Source of the DNA: Salticus scenicus
Taxonomy: Eukaryota > Arthropoda > Arachnida > Araneae > Salticidae
Direction: 5' to 3'
Assembly (NCBI GenBank): GCA_963930645.1
Contig: OZ005653.1
Span: 210,352,496 to 210,416,495, forward strand
DNA: 64,000 bases
In this document: piece by piece, positions 45,255-56,229 of the stretch
Layout: each line of letters starts with the position of its first letter
Position numbering within the stretch: the stretch's first letter is position 1
Translations under genes and position numbers: made by a program
The notes under the pieces: model-generated
Seen by the model: the letters and a program-made list of their open reading frames with translations, nothing else
Told to the model about the DNA's origin: nothing
Databases searched by the model: none

Positions 45255-46726
45255 ATACAAAGATATTATGTGCAAGTTCTAAGCGAGATCCAACATTGAA
45301 AGAAATGTACCGACATTTAATATCAGGCACACAGATGCCAAATTACTTACTTTTCGGACATAAACAAGAAGATTTTTCTATACTAAATAATTGCATACTA
45401 CAAGGGAATCGTGTTGTAATTCCTACTGTTCATAGACAAAAAGTGTTGGAAGATTTACATTTTGGCCATTTTGGCATAGTTAAAATGAAAGCACTGGCAC
45501 GTAGTTTTGTATGGTGGCCAGGGATTGATAAAGACATTGAGAATTTAGCAAATAACTGTTCTGTTTGTATTAAATTAAAACATAATCCTCCTAAAATAGA
45601 AAATCATCACTGGGAATGGCCTACAACACCTTGGAACAGAATACATGTAGACTTTTTTGGTCCAATGATGGGGAAAATGTTTTTAATCGTAGTAGATGCC
45701 CACAGTAAATGGACAGAAGTGTTCATTGTTCCTAATACTACTGCTGAGAACACTATAAACTGTCTTTCTTCGCTTTTTGCCAGATATGGCTATCCTGTGT
45801 CCCTTGTGTCTGGTAATGGGCCACAATTCATTTCAGAACAATTCGAAAATTTTCTACAAAGTAAAGGCATAAAACATAGTTTAACTGCACCATATCATCC
45901 CTCTACAAATGGTCAAGCCGAAAGATATGTCCAAATTATTAAAAAAGGATTGAAATCCTTAAGTTCAGAACCCGGAAATCTCCAATTTAAGTTAAACGAA
46001 TTTTTATTCCAATACCGAATAATGCCTCATATTACAACAGGGGAGAGTCCCGCATCATTATTTCTGAAAAGAAATATCAGATCAAAATTAGATTTGCTTG
46101 TACCAAATGTTAAAAATTATGTTGAAAACAAACAACATAAAAATGTTTTTAACAAGAAAAAGATAAGAGAATTCCAAATAAATGAAAAAGTTGCAGTACG
46201 CAATTATACATCAGGAGATAAATGGAAAATAGGTAAAGTAATTGCCAGACTAGGTAAACTACATTACAAAATTCAAGTAGGTTCATGTGTATGGAAAAGA
46301 CACGTTGATCAACTGAAAAGTGTAGGTTCCAGAGTACAAGTGGAGGAAGCTACAAGTCCTGGTGCAAATATTTCCATGGTTCCCGATAGCAATAGTCCAC
46401 ACCTACAAAGCAATGGAGAATCTAAGTCTGGTAGGAGGCCTGCCATGATACCAGATCCAGCGCCAACCGATCCTGTCAGTACACCAGATCCATTGCCAGC
46501 CAATCCTTCCACTACATCAGATCCAGTACCAACCGACAGTAGATCTGTGTCTACAAAGCCTGGAGAAATTGACTGTGATAAAAATATCAACAGTACTCTA
46601 AATAAAAATGAACTAAAATGTGAACATTCAAAACTTAAAAACACTAATTTGTCTTTTTCTGAACAGGTTGTAAGACGATCATCTAGAGTAAGAAAACCTC
46701 CCATCAGGTATGGTATACGGAATTAA
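45113..46726 (+). CDS. integrase region (gypsy), catalytic Asp replaced by Gly
   Basis: Open in the -1 frame relative to the upstream gene; the two overlap at 45113-45254. No Met start is evident (the first usable-looking codon is GTG at 45167), so it needs a frameshift to be made. Domains: HHCC zinc motif (HFGHFG...CSVC, about 45460-45570); core with HVDFFGP (Asp, 45650-45652) and NGQAE (Glu, 45920-45922). The second catalytic Asp, normally in SDNGPQF, reads SGNGPQF (GGT at 45812-45814), with the correct D35E spacing to Glu. Then a GPY/F-like module (KVIARLGKLHYKI), a proline-rich stretch of repeated PDP.P.DP units, and a basic RRSSRVRKPP tail. Strand transfer needs all three acidic residues, so this protein should be inactive. 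Confidence 0.93.
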   Translation, partial: KICRARKCRCSITLQPEKVSPTLSPNLFGNLDESDCLFIHQITSLPLNTKILCASSKRDPTLKEMYRHLISGTQMPNYLLFGHKQEDFSILNNCILQGNRVVIPTVHRQKVLEDLHFGHFGIVKMKALARSFVWWPGIDKDIENLANNCSVCIKLKHNPPKIENHHWEWPTTPWNRIHVDFFGPMMGKMFLIVVDAHSKWTEVFIVPNTTAENTINCLSSLFARYGYPVSLVSGNGPQFISEQFENFLQSKGIKHSLTAPYHPSTNGQAERYVQIIKKGLKSLSSEPGNLQFKLNEFLFQYRIMPHITTGESPASLFLKRNIRSKLDLLVPNVKNYVENKQHKNVFNKKKIREFQINEKVAVRNYTSGDKWKIGKVIARLGKLHYKIQVGSCVWKRHVDQLKSVGSRVQVEEATSPGANISMVPDSNSPHLQSNGESKSGRRPAMIPDPAPTDPVSTPDPLPANPSTTSDPVPTDSRSVSTKPGEIDCDKNINSTLNKNELKCEHSKLKNTNLSFSEQVVRRSSRVRKPPIRYGIRN

Positions 46727-46738
46727 GGGGAGGAGAGT
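46727..46738 (+). other. polypurine tract
   Basis: GGGGAGGAGAG followed by T, between the integrase stop codon and the 3' LTR. It would prime plus-strand DNA synthesis. Confidence 0.85.
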
Positions 46739-47007
46739 TGTGGTGTATTTCGTCATTGTATTCCTGATTTAATCTATTGGACTGTTGGTATGTGACGTCA
46801 CGTCCAATCAATGATCTGTTCATTCCTTTTTACTTTTATCTCTGCTAGAACAGATCGCAGTCTTAAAAATGTAGTCGTTCATGTTACTTGTATTTTTCAT
46901 GTGTAATTGTCATAGTCATCTATTAAATTTTGTGTGTTTAAAATGAAACGCCTCGTCATATCTTAGTTATGGCTCATAAATCTTCTCCTGTCTACAAAAT
47001 ATTAAAA
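46739..47007 (+). repeat. 3' LTR of the gypsy element
   Basis: 269 bp, identical to the 5' LTR by direct reading. Followed by the GGAG duplication and then the interrupted Tc1 frame. Confidence 0.95.
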
Positions 47008-47506
47008 GGAGTACGTCCAGATCTTTTAATCACCGATCCATTAATTCCTCTTTTCAAAACATTTCTAATTGCACATCTAGAGCGTTTAATAACTTTTGAA
47101 ATATTATTAATTGAAGCACCAGTTCCATTTAATCTCCAAATTTCGCGAATTTCACTTTCTTTTAATTCTGTACCTCGTGGCATGTTTGTAAATGCGGGAA
47201 GTCGGTTATCTTCTGCATTAGTTAACTGCTGACGTCATAACAGCGTGCGGGAAAATTTGCATATTGCACATTATTTTCGAAAAAAAAAAAAAAAAAAAAA
47301 AGCAGGTGTTTTAATTAAAATGTTAGGGTGTCTTATAATTTTGTCCATGGTATTTTTAATTTTTTTTTTTATTAAACTCTATAAAAATATAATTTCTGTA
47401 AAACAATTACGTGTGATAACAGAATAAATTTATGTTTTTGACTTATTTGACAAACATTTTTAAGCTCTGAATCTTTTCTTTCACTACATAGGTGTCCACC
47501 ACTGTA

Positions 47507-50432
47507 GTGTATAACTACAGAAAACGTAATGCGTAAGAGAGCCATTATGAAAAAATATTCTGATTCCATATACAAAACTATGTTTCTATATGAATAACCA
47601 TTGTGTAATATTTGAAAAACTACTTAAAAACGAGAAGAACTATAATTTTTAAATGAATTTTTGGCCTTTTAATGGGACATAATATACATGTGAAATTTAT
47701 AATAAAGTGAATCTAAATGAGAAAGTTTCATTAAATTGTGAATTCAATGCACCACTAAAAGCTGATATAGAAAGATGATGACAACAAATGTTTAACAGTG
47801 GACGAACTATTATAAACAGACAGACAAGCTATTAGCTGATGGATTTTCAAAGAGGAAACAACTGGTATTTCAGCTTTTCGTTCTATTTTTTACTATGAAA
47901 TATTATAGGTCCCTGATTTTTTTCGTGATTTGTGGTTAAGAAAATAACTCTAATTTACGATTGTCTTGGCATATCTCATTCGTTTCTGCTATTTCCTGAA
48001 ACCACAAAATCGTGACATGCACTTAATTATCATTTTCCCAGATCAGTAAATATTTCTGTAATAAGGGGACTAGGAAGAAAATTAACTAAACTTGCAGAAA
48101 TATTTCTGCTGTGTTTCGTATTGTAAAAATCAGACAAAATTTCAAAAGACATAAATACATCCAAATCAGAAATCTGTATACTTAGCTAAATCGCAGGACC
48201 TAGCTCTTCTATATTAACTGTCTGTCATATAGCTTTCGAAATTTCCCTTTTTAATGCTGGATACAAATTACACATAATCAATATTTTTTTATTTTTTAAC
48301 ATAAAGCAGAAAAAAAATATATTTTCGTAATGAAGGAGCAATGAGAAATTACTGGAAAGTTAAAAACTGTAATGTTTAGTATTAAAGAATTTTAAGTTCG
48401 TGTAAACATTGATATGTAGACAGCCCCTATACAAAAATATTCTGAAGGAAATATCATAAATAATTATTTACGATATTGATTCTGACAGTTTTATTTTATG
48501 ATTTTAGAACAGAAACTATTGCATGAATTTTGATAAATTAACGATACTTTAATATATATATATATATTAGTTGTTTTATAAAATACTCTTATGTAAAAGA
48601 AATTGCATGCTTATTTTTTTAAAAGTATTAACATTTTAATTATTTCTAGATACCTTGAAGACTGAATTTATTAACTTCGCTTACGAGAACCACTTCTTAT
48701 TCTTTTTAGTGTTGCCAAAAAGGAAGCTAATCATATAAATTAAATTATATATCTATATTATTTGTCATTTATTCCCTGACACAAATCATAAAATGAAAAA
48801 AGTATCTAATAGAATATTTCATCAGTATTTGAACCAGAGGAAACTGTCTTCATTTGACAGACCTATCATCTAATTTTCTTTTTCGTCGCTTCTCAGAATT
48901 TCATTCTTCAGGATTCTTAGACTAGATTCTCGGAAAAAGGCGTAGTGAGATCATTTTTTTTTTTTTTTTTTTTTTTTTTTAATGTATACATTTTTATTAT
49001 TAAATACTTTTTTTTTTTCATTTTTTGCATGACCTGGAGGATCGTAAAGAGATTTTTAATTACCGTGCTTTAGAAAACTGTTTTGATAAAGGAGAACCAT
49101 TTGGTGTGGTATTCTGACTTAGTCATATCTTCTAATCTTTCTAAGAAAAACCTATTTTCACAGCGGCAGTTTAAAACTAGGAATGTAATATCAAGGGAAT
49201 TATGTTACTTTCTATATAAATGATTCATATATCAGGGCGTACCTGCAAATAAAATCCGAAAATACTGCATAATGAAGAATATAATCTCGCGTAAAAGGGT
49301 AGTACGTGCTTCAGGATAAGTGTCTGGATAGTTTGCGGTTTTAGAAACGAGGTATGTAGTTTATCACTTTTCATGTCGATATTTAAAATTAATTTGATAG
49401 TTTTTACGCTAAATGGTTTTTAGAGAAAACCAACCCTTCCAGGCACGATTGATAAAAAAATATAATTTATTTGGTATAATTTGTCTGTGAGGTTCATATG
49501 ATGATGGATAATATCTTTAAAAGGTGTTGTTTTATTAGAATATTTTTGGGGAAATTTTCCGTTATTTTATATTGAGTTATGAAAAGAAAACGGAGCGGTA
49601 TTTTAATCACAAACTTGTAAATTTTCTAATAAGGTATAATTTTCTATAAAACTTTCACTCATTTTGTGTGCACTGAACTTTTCATAAAGTTGAAGTAATT
49701 GGAAACTGACATCAAAGTCTGTCTCCGACAGATTTCCCTCGGTTTATTGTGGTATTTAGGTAATACACAATCTAGAAATATGTACATACGTTAAGACCAA
49801 ACTATAATTCTTTTTTCAGAAAGTCGATCTTATGTTTTCAAATTAATAATTTTAATTAAAACTATAAGTATCAGATTTTAATGGTAGCTTGAATTCTCTA
49901 CTATATCATATAAGGAAACGAAGAAGAACAGTTATTTAAATGATTCCAATATAAGAAGAATTATAAAGTTAGTTCACGAATTAAATTCGTAAACAATAAA
50001 TCTCTAAAATAATATATGTAAAAAAAATCTAGATGTTAACCTCAAGGTATATGACTTTTTCCCATTTATATGAAAGTTTGTCAAATAAATAATTTTCATC
50101 CTTAAAAAGTTTTTTTAATTCTACTATTTCTTTATTTTTCAATTCAATTGCGGAAAAATTAAGAGAGAACAAGCTTTAGAATTTCACATAACTTTGCTTC
50201 GAAAATTTCATATTGAAAAGTCTACAATTATGAAATATAAAAGAAACTTAGTACTTAATTCTCCGTAATAATAATGTTTATTTTATCTGAAAAATAATTG
50301 AACATATCCAAAGATATTAATTTATCGGAATTTTTAGCCCCTTTTTTAGGAAACTATAAGTTCAACCTAAGAATTAGAAATTCAACCGCAAAAATTTGAG
50401 TGTACTGTGAATTGTGACTTACAATTCAATTG
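47507..50432. other. unassigned AT-rich DNA
   Basis: (TA)n at about 48552-48568 and T-runs near 48955-48980 and 49008-49018. No tRNA, element ends or coding exon that I can support over nearly 3 kb. Confidence 0.4.
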
Positions 50433-50434
50433 TA

Positions 50435-50640
50435 CCGACGGCTGCAAAATTATTGAAGCACACATCCATAATTTTCATATATTATTTTGATCGCTAATTT
50501 TTATCATCAACTTACTTTTTTATGAACAGTATAAGACTATGATCATGACTCGACAAATATTTACTTAACAACACAGTATTAAGTGTGCATCTTTTGAGTA
50601 GGAATTATTGCTAGTGATTCAATAATTTTGCTGCCGACTG
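50435..50640. mobile_element. Tc1/mariner-type MITE
   Basis: The right end reads (inverted) CAGTCGGCAGCAAAATTATT; the left end CCGACGGCTGCAAAATTATT is a mutated copy. TA on both sides (50433-50434 and 50641-50642). The arms share TTATTGAA and CTA/TGC words. Family relative of 30995-32231 and 56230-57803; the middle (CGCTAATTTTTATCAT, AAGACTATGATCATGACTC) matches the latter closely. Confidence 0.8.
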
Positions 50641-50789
50641 TAAGTAACACTTTTTAGTTGAAAGGGCGAATTAATTTACACAAGAACAAAAAGTGATTAA
50701 CTTGCCATAACTCGCTAGTATTTTGTGAACTAAGTATCCGCCTGACATCTTCTTAGGTGGCTTTCTAATGAGCCAGTAATGAAGGTTAG

Positions 50790-51060
50790 ATGTTGATAGA
50801 TTAGTGCCTCAGCTAGTAAATCATTGACATGTTATTTCGAGCACCTAGGTTTGATGCCTGGTTTGATCACTTTTCACTTTTGTGTGGATTCGCAGGGCTG
50901 TTCGCCAGACCTATTTCCTACCGATAGAACACGTCTGGCCACTGATTAGAGAACGAATAGCCTGAAATACAGCATCCGCTGGTATACCAGATCAACTTTC
51001 GCTACATGTGATGTAGTATTGTCTGTCATTTCCCAACACCACTTCGAAAGCCTTTTTTAT
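50790..51060 (+). repeat. possible degenerate tRNA-derived SINE
   Basis: TTAGTGCCTCAGCTAGTAAA resembles an A box and CCTAGGTTTGATGCCTGG a B box at about tRNA spacing, followed by a GC-richer body (about 50880-51060). No poly-A or (CAA)n tail or duplication seen. A weak call. Confidence 0.35.
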
Positions 51061-51437
51061 TCAATGCTGCTACGTCTAGCAGTGGTTATTTGGAGGCTTC
51101 AGTCACTTCAAGGTTTTGGAGGCTTCTTTCGCGTTATTGATTTTATTGCGTTTCTAATCTCCCAGAAGTCTGTATTTTCATTCAATTAACGTTTATAAAC
51201 TTGGAAAGTTCTGAAATAAATATAAACTTGATATCCTTTGTTCTTCTCGCTGTTTCATTTTCATTTTTTTTTTTTTTAATTTTAATTTTTTTTTTTTATT
51301 ATTTATTTATTTATTTTTTTATTTACTTGAAAAAATAGTTAAAGCTTCGCAAAAAAATGAACTTATCACATTTGTTTAGTTCTTTTATAGTAACAGGATT
51401 TTTAAATCAGATCAAATGTAATTAAACATATTTTAGA
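51061..51437. other. unassigned AT-rich DNA
   Basis: T-runs and TTTA units at about 51263-51322; nothing else recognised. Confidence 0.4.
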
Positions 51438-51441
51438 TTAA

Positions 51442-51674
51442 CCCCTTCCCGGCTTATTCCGAACTCAGCTCGGGCAGGCGAACAGACACTTGGTATATGA
51501 GTTTCCGTTCTGAAGACGGAACACTGACACCAGTATTCTTTATCAATAATTTTTATCATATTTGTGCAGTAATTTATTGTAATAGAAGTTATTCATAAAG
51601 AATACTGGTGTAAGTGCTATTTTTTTGAGACGGAAACTCTTGCCACCCTGCGAATAAATTCACTCGATGAGCGG
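51442..51674. mobile_element. TTAA-flanked MITE
   Basis: TTAA at 51438-51441 and 51675-51678 bound ends CCCCTTCCCGG and (inverted) CCGCTCATCGAG. The internal pair GAGTTTCCGTTCTGAAGACG / TTTTTGAGACGGAAACTC and the pair CACCAGTATTCTTTAT / ATAAAGAATACTGGTG make a strong hairpin. Ends only partly match, so the call rests on TTAA plus the hairpin. Confidence 0.68.
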
Positions 51675-51689
51675 TTAAAGGACGAATTA

Positions 51690-52973
51690 TCAGGTTGTAA
51701 CATATGAAATGTCCGATTCTCACCAGTAAAATTTTTGAGATTTGGTTCCTTATAAACTTTTTTGATACAGTCGTTAATTATGTATCATTTTAAAGCTAAA
51801 ACCTTGTCTTTTTCATCTGATGTGTTTCAAATAAAAATATTGTGATTTGGTGGTAAGTTTATAGCTCTTTAATCGTAGGATGAATTCTAGAGATTTTCGA
51901 GTGCTATTTTTGTATGAGTGGAAAAGTAAGCATAATGCTGCAGCAGCTGCCCGAAACATTAATGCTGCATTTGGAAACGGTTCTGTAAATGAACGTACCA
52001 TTCGACGTTGGTATGCAAAGTTCGAAACTGGGGATGAGTCTCAGAAACGAAGACCGGGGCAGACCAGAGACTGCTGTGGACAATGAAGTTCTACGAGCAA
52101 TAGTTGAAAAAAATCCAGGCAATACTGTTAGAGATTATGCAGAAGAACTAGGTGTATCTTCTACAATCATTTCACGTCATCTAAAATTGATTGGCAAAGT
52201 TAAAAAATTGGATAAATGGGTACCGCATGAATTAAATGAGAATCAGAAGCGCAAACGTTTTGAAATCTCGTCTGCCCTTCTTCGCAACCAAAATGATCCT
52301 TTTCTCAATCGAATTGTAACTTGTGACGAAAAGTGGATTCTGTACGACAATCGTAAACGTTCATCGCAGTGGCTGGATGCTGACAAGGCTCCACAACACT
52401 TCCCAAAGCCGAAACTCCATCAAAAGAAGGTTATGGTGACTGTTTTGTGGTCCTCAGCTGGTTTAATTCACCATAGCTTTCTAAAACCAGGCGAAACCAT
52501 CACAGCGGAGAAATAATGTAGAGAAATCGATGAAATGTACCAGGAACTTACGTAAACAGCCGGCATTGGTCAATAGGAAGGGCCCTATTCTTCTCCATGA
52601 TAACGCTAGACCGCATGTTTCAATGATCACTCGTCAGAAGCTGCACATGTTAAACTATGAAGTTTTTTAGACCATCCACCATATTCACCTGACATCTCAC
52701 CTACAGATTTTCAATTTTTCAAACATCTCGATAACTTCTTGCAGGAGAAATGCTTCAGGAATCCAAAGGATGCTGAAGCGGCATTCAATGAATTTGTTTA
52801 AATGAACAGGACGACTACATTTTATGATACCGGCATAAAAAAACTTGTTTCTCGTTCTAAATGTGTATTGAAGCTAATGGTTTCTATTTTGATTAATAGA
52901 GTTTGTTCTGTAAAAATATATTCTTTCTTTAAGTAGCCCATAAAAATCGGACATTTCATATGTTACAACCTAA
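51690..52973 (+). mobile_element. mariner transposon, full length
   Basis: Inverted ends TCAGGTTGTAACATATGAAA and (right) TTAGGTTGTAACATATGAAA, flanked by TA (51688-51689 and 52974-52975). At 1284 bp it matches the usual 1.3-kb mariner length. The repeats extend 29 bp to AATGTCCGATT with one mismatch. It lies 11 bp from the TTAA MITE upstream. Confidence 0.95.
51880..52800 (+). pseudogene. mariner transposase, inactivated
   Basis: Starts at ATG 51880: N-terminal HTH (FRVLFLYEWKSKHNAAAAARN, RTIRRWYAKFETGDES). A frame change at about 52037 (apparently a 2-bp loss) moves the reading to the next frame: GRPETAVDNEVL hook, second HTH (TVRDYAEELGVSSTIISRHL), WVPHEL linker, and first catalytic Asp in TCDEKWILYDN (about 52320). 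A stop at 52514-52516, then further stops; HDNARPH (second Asp, about 52600) and YSPDISPTDF-like sequence with the third Asp (about 52680-52710) remain visible in alternate frames, fitting the DD34D signature of mariners. Not functional. Confidence 0.93.
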
Positions 52974-52975
52974 TA

Positions 52976-53027
52976 ATTTACTTCAGTGCGAAAAATAACT
53001 AGACCTCGGCCCATCTCGTAACTCGCC
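52976..53027. other. short spacer
   Basis: Joins the mariner to the tandem duplication; nothing recognised. Confidence 0.4.
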
Positions 53028-53255
53028 AATTGTTATGAGATGTCTGAGCTATTCGATCGACATATGACAAGATGACTTTTTAATGAACGAATACTACATA
53101 TCGGATGTCGGCTGAATAACTCAGTCGGTATAGCATTCGCTAATTGTTATGATATGTCTGAGCTATTCGATCGACATATGACCAGATGACTTTCTAATGA
53201 ACAAATACTATATATCAGAAGTCGACTGAATAACTCAATCGGTATAGCATTAGCG
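53028..53255 (+). repeat. tandem duplication with tRNA A-box-like sequence, 114-bp period
   Basis: Two units start AATTGTTATGAGATGTCTGAG (53028) and AATTGTTATGATATGTCTGAG (53142). Each ends in GAATAACTCAGTCGGTATAG or near variant, a tRNA A-box look-alike. After the second unit, CAGGTTCTATTGTTAGCCTG may be the matching B box, so the family is probably a tRNA-derived SINE whose head was duplicated. Confidence 0.6.
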
Positions 53256-53458
53256 GGTTATACAAAACATTCAGGTTCTATTGTTAGCCTGAATTTTTTC
53301 ATTCTTTCGTTAATTATTTAGGCTATTTTTTCTCTCCATTTAATACACAACATGGTTGCAATCCAATTTCCCCTATAAAATGCATTACGCGGAAATGAAT
53401 GAGTGGATTACCAGATAATTTGGTACGTGAATGACTTGTGAAATGCTCTCAAGAAATA

Positions 53459-53491
<33 letters not shown>

Positions 53492-54737
53492 TATCCACCA
53501 TTTAGTGTTTTACATGGAAAAATGGGAAAAATTACAAAATGGAATGAGCCCAAATTGACCAATAAATATTCAAACTTTTTATGCATTCTCTATGCGTTCC
53601 GAATGCATTTTCTTTGCTATACTTTCCTTTTTTTTCCCCAAATTGTAAAACGCCCCTAATAGGCATTTTGAATAAAAAAGTCTTTGTGTGAAACTTGTGA
53701 AATGTTTATATACCAAATTTGGTGGTAATTCGTCCGCAGGTTGTTTAATTATAACCAAACTCTGTTTTACTTTTCTTAATACCTCTATTAAAATGTCTTG
53801 GGTAAAAAAAAAAAAAAAAAATAGTAAAACCAATTATTATCTTTTTTTAATCCAGGTTTTATTCGTGTGTTTTGTATTTAATGAATCCCCTTTAAAACTA
53901 GAACTAGATATAATATTTTGGATTAACAAATCCTGAAGTATTTTGCTGGTACCTTTTTGTAGAAGAAAAAAAAATACTCACTTCCAAACCTTCTTAGTGG
54001 AAAATAACCATAGGTGTATGAAAAAAAAAAAGAAAAATGCATGGAATTTCATATCCCAAAAGGAGCCTCTCGTTTGAAGAATAAAACAAAAGAAAAAATA
54101 ATTATAATAGAAAGTAACTTAGCCTGTAGAACAGATGGTGGTCTATAAGTGCATTTTCATTATCATGTAGTTACCAGCACTACTCGAAGATAGAAAAGGG
54201 CGTTGTTTGAACTCATTAGATACTGTACAATTAAGGTCTTTCTCACGAAGAGGTCTTGCAAAGTTCATTTCATGTATAGATTTTTTAAAAACCTGGTCTT
54301 ATGATTTGCCACTCGGGAAATAATCTTGAACATTCTAGGAAATTTAAAAATATTTCATTTGTTTTATGTTTGTAGGTTCATACAGTTTCTTTCGGGTAGT
54401 GATTAATTTCAGTAAATTGATAATGCATTACTCCATTTCATACATGTACTATATATTAACGTTTTTACATTTTTACGACTCATAAAAAAACATTAGTTTC
54501 GTAAAATTGTTTGAGTTACCAGATTTCGATGGATTTCTACGTTTTAAGGTGCTCTGTATACAATGTGACTCATATTATAAAAATTCAGGTTTTTACGTAG
54601 ATGATAAAACACATTCCACTGCACATTACAATTACATAATTTACTTTAAATGCATGCTATTTTCCTTATGAAACATTAAAATGCGTTTCAGTTATCCGAA
54701 AAGTAACTCCACACGAACTACCTTTAAAACTTTGCGT
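53256..54737. other. unassigned AT-rich DNA
   Basis: (AAT)n at about 53459-53487, A-runs near 53804-53821 and 54018-54030. Short frames here show no domain. Confidence 0.4.
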
Positions 54738-54741
54738 TTAA

Positions 54742-54962
54742 CCCTTTCAGTCGCAGTGTTCCCGCTGATGAAACACCTAATTTTAACTCTCAAGTGCAAA
54801 AACTCATCCCGGAATTTTTTAGCAAAAATTTACATTTATAACATAGCAGAAAAGGCCTTTTTTTTAGCCTGAAAATTTAAAATTTCTTTTATTTTAATTT
54901 TGTTCGTAAATTCCTGTGGCAGTGTAATTTAAATCATCCGAATTACCCTGCGCCGCAAAGGG
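54742..54962. mobile_element. TTAA-flanked MITE (piggyBac-type target)
   Basis: Ends CCCTTTCAGTCGCAG and (inverted) CCCTTTGCGGCGCAGGG, flanked by TTAA (54738-54741 and 54963-54966). Non-coding, 221 bp. The interior is AT-rich. Confidence 0.8.
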
Positions 54963-54966
54963 TTAA

Positions 54967-55404
54967 AGGGAAAAGATAAAGCAGTTTGCTTTTATCCATT
55001 AAAAGCCTGATAAAAAAAAAAAATCAATTTAAAATGTTTCTCGGCTTCTATTTCTTCAATAAATCATCAGAAAAATACTTTTAAAAATCATATTTTGTTG
55101 GTTTACGGCCAAAAAGCAATTTGTTGCCAATCGGGAACATTGGGCTGTAATCTTTATATATATATATAGTTTGCAAGTGTAATGACGATTCCGATTCGTA
55201 CTCATCTATATAGCAAGTTACGACCTAATTTCCATACTTTAGTTAATTAAAAAAAATCTAATTGTCCGATCGATAAGCTGGTTTAGTCCGACGGATTCAG
55301 AAAAAAAGCCCATTTCATTTGGTATCTTATTTGCAACGAAGTTTTGATTAGATTTTTTAAAAATTAATTAAAATATGAAAATAATAACCTGGCAATAACT
55401 TCAA
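54967..55404. other. unassigned AT-rich DNA
   Basis: A short (TA)n tract at about 55157-55169; nothing else recognised. Confidence 0.4.
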
Positions 55405-56229
55405 ATTTGGACCAACGAGATATAGAAATTAGAGTGCTGATTCAATGGATGAAGGATTAGCTTTTCGCGGTTCAAGATGAATCACGTGACATGCTCCAAT
55501 AGGTTTCTGTGTTTGGCCCTTTATCGCTATTTTAGCATTTAAAATATCAGTTCGACAAATTATCATTATTATTAGGTAACATGACAGTCCTATGGCCGAA
55601 ATAAATATTTTTTAAAATAATTTTACACATATTTCACATTTTAATAAATAATAAAATACCTTTTTTTTCATCGTTTCCCAAAAAAGTTTAAAAGTGTTTA
55701 TAAAAAAAAAAAAAAAAATTAAACTTTTAAAGAGCTAAATCTAACAACAAATAATAATTTTTCAACTACTTTTAAGCATTTTGTAGGTTAAATTTCGACT
55801 ACACGAAATGAAACAGAAGTAAAATCAAAATCAAAATGATTTAGAACAAAAGAACATGAAACTACGTAAGTAAACAAAAACATTGGCGATTATGTCTTAT
55901 ACGAAGAACAATCTCCAAACTAGAGTCCTGCAAGGGTCGGGTTTTACCCGACTCGAACCCGACAATTGGATTTTAAATCAACCCGAAACCCAACCCGCGA
56001 CAGAAAATTTTGACCACCCGACCCGAACCCGATTTCTTTATACCCGAACCCAGCCCGAAACCCGAATATAAATGAAAAGGAATAATTCAATTCAAAATCA
56101 AGCAAACATTCTTAAGTTATAAAATAAATTGGTAAATCGTTTTAAAAAGAATTGAAAATATAATTACTAGTACTAAGTTAAAAATTTTAAAGTATAACAA
56201 ATAGATTAATAATAATTTTTAACTATTTA

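Larger units (their letters stand above)
41931..47007 (+). mobile_element. Ty3/gypsy LTR retrotransposon, nearly complete and recent
   Basis: A 5077-bp element with two 269-bp LTRs that I find identical, a primer-binding site directly after the 5' LTR, two overlapping reading frames (Gag-protease-RT-RNase H and integrase) and a polypurine tract before the 3' LTR. Flanked by a 4-bp duplication GGAG (41927-41930 and 47008-47011), inside the Tc1 transposase. PR-RT-RH-INT order identifies Ty3/gypsy. No envelope gene. The integrase has lost a catalytic Asp and the frames are broken between RNase H and integrase. Confidence 0.96.
40541..47183 (-). pseudogene. Tc1-like transposase, split and mutated
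   Basis: Three coding pieces read on the minus strand. Piece 1 (47183-47008): HTH domain, MPRGTELKESEIREIWRLN start, ending in the GRT of the GRPR-like hook. Piece 2 (41930-41833): linker and second HTH start (SSRDRRRMLSLA). Piece 3 (41078-40541): SRRTIRRVLHN, then catalytic core with FSDEKKFN (first Asp, about 40907-40909), HDNALIHAS (second Asp, 40649-40651) and NPIEN (Glu, 40544-40546), giving DD34E spacing. Breaks: the two insertions, a frameshift near 41000, a stop after VFVHSRMN... (about 40733) and a TGA just before NPIEN. The gypsy element entered at GGAG between pieces 1 and 2. The catalytic triad is intact but the gene is dead. Confidence 0.9.
39357..47504 (-). mobile_element. Tc1-like transposon split by nested insertions
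   Basis: Ends begin CAGTGGTGGACA on both sides (inverted), flanked by the TA duplication (39355-39356 and 47505-47506). Inverted similarity extends through AGTGAAAGAAAAGATTCA. The transposase is on the minus strand. Three insertions break it: a pogo-like MITE (39444-40172), a MITE-like segment (about 41079-41832) and a Ty3/gypsy element (41931-47007). Removing them leaves roughly 1.6 kb, the usual Tc1 size. Confidence 0.92.

Noticed and set aside
46309..46704. 131-codon minus-strand frame
   Set aside because: Antisense to the proline-rich integrase tail; low-complexity composition.
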